From assembly GCA_035550975.1 (NCBI GenBank), contig DASZOC010000071.1:1-11423 (forward strand): 11,423 nucleotides of DNA. Reading direction: 5' to 3'. The DNA comes from DASZOC01 sp035550975 (GTDB lineage Bacteria > Actinomycetota > CADDZG01 > WHSQ01). This document shows, in pieces, positions 6,978 through 11,423 of this stretch. The position numbers and the translations under genes are program-made. Every line of letters starts with the position of its first letter. The first letter of the stretch is position 1. The notes beneath the pieces were generated by a model, which made no database searches, was not told the origin of the DNA, and was given only the letters and a program-made list of their open reading frames with translations.

Positions 6978-6994
6978 CTCTAGACGAAGGTTCC
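6973..6994 (+). repeat. Inverted repeat over the predicted -10 and start site
   Basis: GGAACC (6973-6978) and GGTTCC (6989-6994) are perfect six-base arms with a ten-base spacer. The left arm coincides with the predicted -10 of the CsbD gene, so a protein bound here would cover the start of transcription. It could also be a chance palindrome. Confidence 0.35.
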
Positions 6995-7017
6995 ACTACC
7001 GAATGGAGGGGGATGAG

Positions 7018-7212
7018 ATGGCCGACCGCAGCGATCAGCTCGCCGGCAAGGTCAAGGAAGGCGTCGGCAAGGTCACGGGCGACGAGGAGCTCGAGTCGCA
7101 GGGGCGCCGGGAAGAGCACCGCGAAGAGACGAAGCAGAACATCGAAGAGGGCAAGGACAAGGTCGCCGGCGCCGCCGAAGGCGTCAAGGACAAGATCACC
7201 GGCGACAGCTAA
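7018..7212 (+). CDS. CsbD-family general stress protein
   Basis: This encodes 64 residues, mostly charged and helical, with the family hallmark near the N-terminus (DQLAGKVKEGVGKVTGDEE) and the repeated motif near the end (GAAEGVKDKITGD). I place the start at ATG 7018 because GGAGGGGG at 7005-7012 gives a five-base spacing. An earlier in-frame ATG at 7003 lies over that site. CsbD-like proteins are small, abundant stress proteins (sigma-B regulon in Bacillus, UV/osmotic/stationary-phase induction elsewhere) of unknown biochemical role. The length is typical. It is divergently arranged from the WhiB gene with a 239-base shared control region, and a strong hairpin follows, so it is probably a single-gene transcript. 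The csbD symbol is not transferred because the family is wide. Confidence 0.93.
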   Translation: MADRSDQLAGKVKEGVGKVTGDEELESQGRREEHREETKQNIEEGKDKVAGAAEGVKDKITGDS

Positions 7213-7221
7213 AAAGGGACG

Positions 7222-7268
7222 TTCTTTGCAGCTAAACGACGAAAATCTCGTCGTTTAGCTGCAGAGAA
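7222..7268 (+). terminator. Very strong 21-bp hairpin after the csbD-type gene
   Basis: A 16-bp perfect stem (7227-7242 with 7248-7263) and a five-base AAATC loop is extended by five more pairs, one of them G-T, to 7222 and 7268. It begins nine bases after the TAA of the CsbD gene. The stem (GCAGCTAAACGACG) is much richer in A and T than its surroundings. No T-tract follows on the plus strand; reading the minus strand, CCCTTTTT follows eight bases or so after the stem. It could terminate from either side or protect the 3' end of the mRNA. Confidence 0.7.
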
Positions 7269-7277
7269 GCTAGAGGC

Positions 7278-7299
7278 CGCCCGGCCCGAACGGGCGTTT
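7278..7299 (+). terminator. Second hairpin with short T-run downstream of the csbD-type gene
   Basis: CGCCCG (7278-7283), a seven-base loop, and CGGGCG (7291-7296) followed directly by TTT form a small GC-rich terminator of the intrinsic type. It lies ten bases after the larger hairpin, so the two would act in tandem to isolate the CsbD transcript from the next gene. Confidence 0.5.
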
Positions 7300-7351
7300 C
7301 CGCAGGGGGGCTTCTGGTTTCTGTCACCGACGGGCGGTAGCCTTTGAAGTC

Positions 7352-7612
7352 ATGGAAGCGCAAGTCTGGACTTTGATCGGACTCTTGATGGCGACCCTGT
7401 TGGGGGCGTTCGTCTACCTCGGCCAGAAGATCGACGGCCTAGGGGCGCGCCTGGACGCGCGCATCGATGGCGTCGACTCACGGATGGACAACCTGGCGGC
7501 GCGGATGGATGCTCTCGCCGTGCGTGTGGAGGAGCAGGGGCGGCAGCTAGCCGACCGTATCTACGAACTGGCGGTCAAGCTCGACGACCACCTCAGGAGG
7601 CACGCCGTTTAA
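7352..7612 (+). CDS. Small membrane-anchored coiled-coil protein
   Basis: This encodes 86 residues from ATG 7352. Residues about 5-24 (VWTLIGLLMATLLGAFVYLG) form one transmembrane helix. From residue 25 to 84 the chain runs in clean seven-residue steps (KIDGLGA, RLDARID, GVDSRMD, NLAARMD, ALAVRVE, EQGRQLA, DRIYELA, VKLDDHL), so it should be a continuous coiled coil that dimerises or oligomerises. The ribosome binding site is weak (TTGAAG). A TANNNT-type -10 (TAGCCT, 7338-7343) only nine bases ahead suggests a leaderless or very short-leader mRNA. Similar short TM-plus-coil proteins are common conserved hypotheticals in actinobacteria. I do not recognise a function; membrane scaffold is a guess. 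The GC-skewed third codon positions support real coding. Confidence 0.75.
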   Translation: MEAQVWTLIGLLMATLLGAFVYLGQKIDGLGARLDARIDGVDSRMDNLAARMDALAVRVEEQGRQLADRIYELAVKLDDHLRRHAV

Positions 7613-7679
7613 CTGACTCCGGCTGACGCTCACGGTTTCGACCCGACCCTTTCTCGACGCGCCACCGCCATTTTTTCGC

Positions 7680-7726
7680 AGTAACGCTCGCTCAGTAGCC
7701 GTGGGCGCTACTCAGTGCGCGTTACT
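7680..7726. repeat. Imperfect 20-bp inverted repeat upstream of the lipoprotein gene
   Basis: The left arm, 7680-7699 (AGTAACGC to AGTAGC), pairs with the right arm, 7707-7726 (GCTACT to GCGTTACT), at 17 of 20 positions across a seven-base loop. A run of six T lies just before the left arm (7672-7677). The repeat sits between the coiled-coil gene (stop 7612) and the lipoprotein start (7786). It may be a terminator for the first, a regulatory site for the second, or a decayed mobile repeat. The rest of the 173-base gap shows nothing further I can support. Confidence 0.55.
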
Positions 7727-7785
7727 CCTTCTGATCGGCGCTGCTTCGGCCCTCTCGGGGGCGGGGGCGTGGCATCCTCTGTGCC

Positions 7786-8916
7786 GTGGCTGGGAGACGA
7801 ACGGCGATCGGGGGCTGTCTCTTCTTCCTTGTCGCTTCGATCGCGGGGTGCACATCTGGTGGTCAACCCGCGGCGGCTCCTACTCCGGAGGTCAGCTTCA
7901 CGCCCGACGCGCCTCCGGCCCCCGCCGAGGAGCTGCTCTACGTCGAGGGGCGCACGCTGAAGGTCTACGACCTTGCCGAGGGATCGATCCGTGACATCAC
8001 CGAGCTGCCCAGCGCCGACGTAGCGGTCAGCCCCGACGGACGTCTGCTGGTCGCGGTGCGGGAGGCCGGCACGAAGGCGACCGGCGACCACCAGGACCAA
8101 GGCGCCGGCGGTCACGAGGACGAGGGACACGAGGGCCAGGGCGCGGAGGGCGAAGGCGCGGAGGGCGAAGGAGGCGACACCGAGGACCCCGAAGGGTTCG
8201 GCGAGCCGGAGGTCGTCATCGCGTCTACCGAGGGCCCGGAGGACCCGAGCGTGCTGGGTCCCGGCCGTTCGCCGGTGTGGGGGCCGAACTCCGCCTCGCT
8301 GGCGGTGATCGCTCCGGCGGGTGAGGGCGAGGCCATCCACGTCTACCAGCTCCCGGGTTCGTCGCGGCAGACGGCTTCCCCCACCGACGAGCTCTGGAGC
8401 ATCGTCGGCTGGCAGGGAACCGACATCGTCGCGATCGGATCGCGCTCGGGCCCGGTAGCGATCTCGTCGCTCGGCGACGAAGTGAAGCCACTGGACGTGC
8501 CGGCGATCGAGCTGTGGGGCGTCTCGCCGGCGTCGGTCACACACCTGCGGGTCAGCGACGAGGGCGCCCGGCTCGAAGGAGCCATCGAAGGCAGCATCGG
8601 GGGCCTCGAAGGAGGCACGCTCGGCAACGGGACGTGGTCGTGGGACGGGACCAGGATCGCATCGGCTGCGATATCAGACGGCGGCGTGACGTCGCTGGTC
8701 GTGATCAACACCCGCACCCGCGGCTTGCGACAGGTACGGGGGAGCCGCGGTGCGCAGGGAAACGTGGTGTGGTCGGTCGGCAACGACCGCTTCGCCTACG
8801 TGCGGGTCGACCAGAACGATCGTTCGCGCCTCGAAGCGGTCGTGTGCACGGTCGAGCTGGAGTGCGACGAGCTCTTCAACTGGGCCCGCGGCGTACGTCT
8901 CCTAGCGTTCCGCTAA
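7786..8916 (+). CDS. Lipoprotein with beta-propeller-like (WD40/TolB-type) repeats and an acidic insert
   Basis: This encodes 376 residues from a GTG at 7786. MAGRR plus a hydrophobic stretch ends in a lipobox, IAGC (Cys22), so the mature protein is anchored to the outer face of the membrane. After a Pro/Ala-rich spacer (about 26-48), beta-propeller strands recur: VAVSPDGRLLVAV, PVWGPNSASLAVIA, TWSWDGTRIASA, VVWSVGNDRFAYV. This is the pattern of PD40/WD40-like propellers. Residues 100-140 form a striking insert of Gly, Glu, Asp and His between the first and second recognisable blades. Two Cys (354, 360) near the C-terminus could form a disulfide. No good Shine-Dalgarno is present. A CATCCT sequence at 7773-7778 could be a -10 for a leaderless GTG start. 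In actinobacteria the LpqB lipoprotein has a comparable propeller, but size and context do not support that name. The ligand is unknown. Confidence 0.85.
   Translation: MAGRRTAIGGCLFFLVASIAGCTSGGQPAAAPTPEVSFTPDAPPAPAEELLYVEGRTLKVYDLAEGSIRDITELPSADVAVSPDGRLLVAVREAGTKATGDHQDQGAGGHEDEGHEGQGAEGEGAEGEGGDTEDPEGFGEPEVVIASTEGPEDPSVLGPGRSPVWGPNSASLAVIAPAGEGEAIHVYQLPGSSRQTASPTDELWSIVGWQGTDIVAIGSRSGPVAISSLGDEVKPLDVPAIELWGVSPASVTHLRVSDEGARLEGAIEGSIGGLEGGTLGNGTWSWDGTRIASAAISDGGVTSLVVINTRTRGLRQVRGSRGAQGNVVWSVGNDRFAYVRVDQNDRSRLEAVVCTVELECDELFNWARGVRLLAFR
8140..8169 (+). repeat. Two exact 15-bp tandem copies in the acidic insert
   Basis: GGCGCGGAGGGCGAA occurs at 8140-8154 and again at 8155-8169, in frame, giving a GAEGE-type protein repeat. 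Exact identity at DNA level points to recent slippage within the lipoprotein's acidic loop. Confidence 0.8.
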
Positions 8917-8952
8917 ACCCGGAGTGGGGAACTGCGTCGGATCGGTGCGCGG

Positions 8953-9039
8953 TTAAGACGCTTGCTGCGCGGGCAGGAGCGAGGCCACCAGAACCGCAGG
9001 CAAGAGCAGGACGACGCGATGATTCAGACGGGTCCTCAC
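8953..9039 (-). CDS. 28-residue signal-peptide-like ORF coupled to the propeller gene
   Basis: The GTG at 9039-9037 overlaps the TGA (9038-9036) of the upstream propeller gene in a GTGA junction, and GAGGA lies seven to eight bases before it. Translational coupling is therefore plausible. The product has a basic start (RTRLNHR), a hydrophobic core (VVLLLPAVLVASLL) and a PAQQA-S end, then stops at TAA 8955-8953. This is a complete Sec signal peptide with nothing after it. Either a downstream secreted-protein gene was deleted, leaving its leader, or this is a real single-helix micropeptide. A chance ORF remains possible because the region is short and GC-rich. Confidence 0.35.
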   Translation of the reverse strand: MRTRLNHRVVLLLPAVLVASLLPAQQAS

Positions 9040-11423
9040 CTGGCGTTCCTCGGCGGATCGCCCATCACGATCGACGACCGCGACGAAGAGAAGGTTTCGT
9101 CGCCGGCAAAGAGGGCCTCGACGACGTCGCCCTTCTTGATCTCGTTCCGGTGGAACGAAGCGCGCGCGGCACCGTTGTCGTCGGTGACGGATCGAGCCCA
9201 CTCCTTGCCGTTCAGGCTGAAGACGATCTCCTTACCCGGTAGTAACGACCCCTCGGACGAGCCGAGTGTCGCGGTCGCGATGACGTCACCGCGCACCTGT
9301 TGCAGCGCGAGCGTCAGGTCCGTCTCCGTGAGAAGCGGGGCGCCTCCTATGGCGACAGGCACGGAGCCGTAACCGCACGCGTCGGCCATACAGAGCCGCG
9401 CCACGGCCTCGTAGCTGCCCGGCGCGACGCCGTCGAGGGCCATGGTCGCGTCGAAGAGCGCGCCCACCGGAGGTGGAACGGTGGTGAGCTCCGCATCCTC
9501 GGGGATGCTGCCGGCGGGTCCCAGCCCGATCGCCGCCTCCAACGCCGGGATATCGACCGATGGCAGACTCGTTTCGTCGAGCACCACGAGCGCGCCCGTC
9601 GGCGAGCCGCCGATCCCGGCGAAGGCGCGCACGTCCGAGAGCTCCGCTCCGACCCCTGCCCCCACGTCCTCGAGCGATGCGGTGAAGTGGATCTCCTGGC
9701 CGGCCGTGCCGAAACCACCGTGGGTGGTGCCGTGCGGCACGCACACCGGATCGCAGACGAACAGGTCGAAGCGTGGATAGAGCGCGATGTCCTCGGCCGC
9801 GTTCATCCTGATCTCGAAGCGGCGCCCGTCGACGCGGAACGACACCCCATAGGTCGTGCCCGGCTGGGCCACACCGAACACGGGGAAAGGCAGGGCGTGA
9901 AAGCCGACCCGGAACAGGAGCTCCTGGGGCGCGTGGGTGCGATAGGCGATATCCATAGACGAGATGTCACCGACCCGGTCCGAGGTGTGTCCGTGCGCGA
10001 CCAGGTCTCCGGCAGGATCATCCCCCGCCGCCAGCAGCGCGCCGGTGGCTCGCGCGATGCCCTCGAGATGCAGCTCGCCATCACTTGCCGATGCCTCGAG
10101 CGGGGCCATGAAACCGATCGGGGGGCCGACCTGCCGCGCGAAGACGTCCTGGACCCCGTTGGTGTCATCGGGCACGAGGTCTTCGGAAAAGCTCATGAAA
10201 GAGACCGCGGCGCCGTCTCCACTCAGCTGCGCGACATGCGACGTGTTCGACGACAGGCTGCCGTCCCAGCGCCGCGAGACAAGCTCGGTGTAGCCGAGCA
10301 GGCGGTCACGCACGAACACGTCCCCGTTCCAGACCGTCTTCTCGGGAACGTGATTAGTGGCGCCGCTCCAGTAGGCGACGAAGCGGCCGTCGGAGCTGAT
10401 CGACCCACGGTAGGCCTCGAGGTTCGGCGGCGCCCCGGAGCTGGAGACCGACACCTTCTCGGTTCGGTCGGCAGTCAGGTCGCGCAGGAAGACATCGGGC
10501 GAGATCCCGCCCTGATCGCGCGGCACCAGGTTGGTCGCGATGGAATCGAAGACGACCAGCGATCCGTCGTAGTTGGCACGCGGCCTCCACGCCGTATTGT
10601 TCGCCGTCTGCCCCCGGTTGTTCGCGGACACGAGCTCGGTGGTGTCGTTGACGTGATCGCGCGCGTAGACGCTCATAAGACCGTTCGTATCGTTCGGGTC
10701 GAGGGCGGAACGTGTCTCGAAGAATGCGACGCGACCGTCGCCGCTTATGGACGGCGTCTGTGCATTCTCGCTCCCGGGACGGCCGTCGTTGCCGACCGAC
10801 ACCAGCTCGGTAGAACCGGTCTCCATGTCCCGGACGTAGATGTGGTTGCCGGTACTGGGAGGGGTGACGCCCGGGACGACGTTGGTTGCACGGCTCATGT
10901 AGACGACGTAGCGGCCGTCGTCGCTGATCGTGTGCACATTGGGCACGATGAGAGCGCTGGCGTCGAGGCCGGTGCCGTCCGCCGCTATCGACACCATCTC
11001 GACCGCTCCGGTGACGAGATCCTTTCGGAAGACGTCCGAGCGCCCATTCGTGTCGCCTTCGACCAGATTGGGGCCCGGGCTGTAGAACACGACGTAGCGC
11101 CCGTTGCGACTGATCGATCCCCCGTCTGCCCCGAACCTCGCGGGCTCGCCGGCGGAGTTCTCCGACGCGCGGATGGTCTCGCCACGCAGACGGTCGTGCA
11201 CGTAGACATGATCGTGGCCGGTCGCCCCGCCCGGAACGAGGTTGCTCGCGGTCGATACGAAGACGACGTATCTCCCGTCACCGCTCATGGTGGGGTACTC
11301 CGAGCGCGCGTCGGCCTCCACGCCGCTGCTCGACATCGACACACGCCGTGTCTCGAGCGGCAGATCGCTTGTGGCGGCATGGGCGGGAAGCAGGCCGAGG
11401 GCCAGCACGACCCCGACCACAGC
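9036..11423 (-). CDS. Secreted seven-bladed TolB-like propeller protein with C-terminal beta-sandwich and Ig-like domains (5' end outside window)
   Basis: The reading frame runs off the right edge. The visible part has 794 residues counted from a GTG at 11420, but it opens inside a signal-peptide core (VVLALGLLPAHA then AT), and the basic n-region is missing, so the true start lies beyond 11423. Residues 40-430 carry seven copies of the motif S-x-DGR-[YF]-V-x-[FY]...NLVP...DTNG..DVFVRD..T...E.VS. The match is strongest in blades 2, 3 and 5-7, and blade 4 is diverged. Seven copies imply a closed seven-bladed propeller. Residues 445-600 form a domain opening GDDPAGDL and rich in beta strands, with a C-x3-C pair (556, 560). 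Residues 600-690 have a second Cys pair (677, 682). Residues 700-785 are Ig-like (LLPGKEIVFSLNG, TDDNGAARASF, FAGDETFSSS). No peptidase or other catalytic motif is visible. It converges with the lipoprotein gene, leaving 119 bases with no clear terminator. An extracellular binding role is inferred. Confidence 0.88.
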   Translation of the reverse strand, partial: AVVGVVLALGLLPAHAATSDLPLETRRVSMSSSGVEADARSEYPTMSGDGRYVVFVSTASNLVPGGATGHDHVYVHDRLRGETIRASENSAGEPARFGADGGSISRNGRYVVFYSPGPNLVEGDTNGRSDVFRKDLVTGAVEMVSIAADGTGLDASALIVPNVHTISDDGRYVVYMSRATNVVPGVTPPSTGNHIYVRDMETGSTELVSVGNDGRPGSENAQTPSISGDGRVAFFETRSALDPNDTNGLMSVYARDHVNDTTELVSANNRGQTANNTAWRPRANYDGSLVVFDSIATNLVPRDQGGISPDVFLRDLTADRTEKVSVSSSGAPPNLEAYRGSISSDGRFVAYWSGATNHVPEKTVWNGDVFVRDRLLGYTELVSRRWDGSLSSNTSHVAQLSGDGAAVSFMSFSEDLVPDDTNGVQDVFARQVGPPIGFMAPLEASASDGELHLEGIARATGALLAAGDDPAGDLVAHGHTSDRVGDISSMDIAYRTHAPQELLFRVGFHALPFPVFGVAQPGTTYGVSFRVDGRRFEIRMNAAEDIALYPRFDLFVCDPVCVPHGTTHGGFGTAGQEIHFTASLEDVGAGVGAELSDVRAFAGIGGSPTGALVVLDETSLPSVDIPALEAAIGLGPAGSIPEDAELTTVPPPVGALFDATMALDGVAPGSYEAVARLCMADACGYGSVPVAIGGAPLLTETDLTLALQQVRGDVIATATLGSSEGSLLPGKEIVFSLNGKEWARSVTDDNGAARASFHRNEIKKGDVVEALFAGDETFSSSRSSIVMGDPPRNAR

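Noticed and set aside
7003..7017. Upstream ATG start (7003) for the CsbD gene
   Set aside because: That ATG is part of the GGAGGGGG ribosome binding site of the ATG at 7018, and CsbD proteins typically start with the MADRS-like segment.
7222..7299. Tandem hairpins after the CsbD gene as a tRNA or riboswitch
   Set aside because: There is no cloverleaf, CCA end or anticodon arm, and the position directly after a stop codon fits termination better.
7708..8544. Minus-strand 278-residue ORF across the lipoprotein gene
   Set aside because: Arg/Asp-rich composition without motifs; the plus strand has a lipobox and propeller repeats.
8917..9035. Intrinsic terminator between the convergent lipoprotein and propeller genes
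   Set aside because: Only short stems of four to five pairs without a T-run could be found, not enough to call.
8962..9372. Plus-strand 136-residue ORF after the lipoprotein
   Set aside because: It is antisense to the conserved Ig-like end of the propeller gene and has no recognisable protein features.

Overview
The window is a strongly GC-rich stretch of bacterial chromosome, most likely from an actinomycetote. The best lineage marker is a complete WhiB-family iron-sulfur regulator at 6494-6778, a family essentially restricted to Actinomycetota and their phages. GTG starts, short leaders, Pro/Ser/Thr-rich spacers in secreted proteins and a Gly/Asp-repeat C-terminus of the kind common in uncultured soil actinobacteria agree with this. 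I cannot name a genus. A deep-branching, Thermoleophilia-like group is a guess from protein style only.

Layout. Left block, minus strand (read right to left): WhiB regulator (6778 to 6494), a 736-residue secreted multi-Ig-like protein (6274 to 4064), then a 1292-residue secreted protein with seven cysteine-rich modules and 16 calcium-binding RTX nonapeptides (3930 to 52). Hairpins follow the two large genes. Right block, plus strand: a CsbD-type stress protein (7018-7212) behind a sigma-B-like promoter and followed by a very strong hairpin, a small membrane-anchored coiled-coil protein (7352-7612), and a lipoprotein with a beta-propeller-like fold (7786-8916). Right end, minus strand, convergent with the lipoprotein: a secreted seven-bladed TolB-like propeller protein cut off by the window edge (11423 to 9036). 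A 28-residue signal-peptide-like ORF (9039 to 8953) is coupled to its stop codon.

How the genes relate. Four of the seven clear genes encode exported proteins: two with Sec signal peptides, one lipoprotein, and one truncated at its signal peptide. A fifth is membrane-anchored, so this is an envelope/extracellular region with two small regulatory or stress genes (whiB-like, csbD-like) in the middle. The two large minus-strand proteins share a recognisable module, so they probably arose from common parts and may work in the same cell-surface or matrix structure. No enzyme active site is visible in any large protein; binding, adhesion or structural roles are more likely than catalysis. I see no tRNA, rRNA, CRISPR array, transposase, phage gene or defence system. 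No gap between genes exceeds 300 bases.

The most unusual content is the cysteine-rich module array of the 1292-residue protein, the Ser/Pro/Thr linker inserted inside one of its modules, the module shared with the neighbouring gene, and the coupled signal-peptide ORF.
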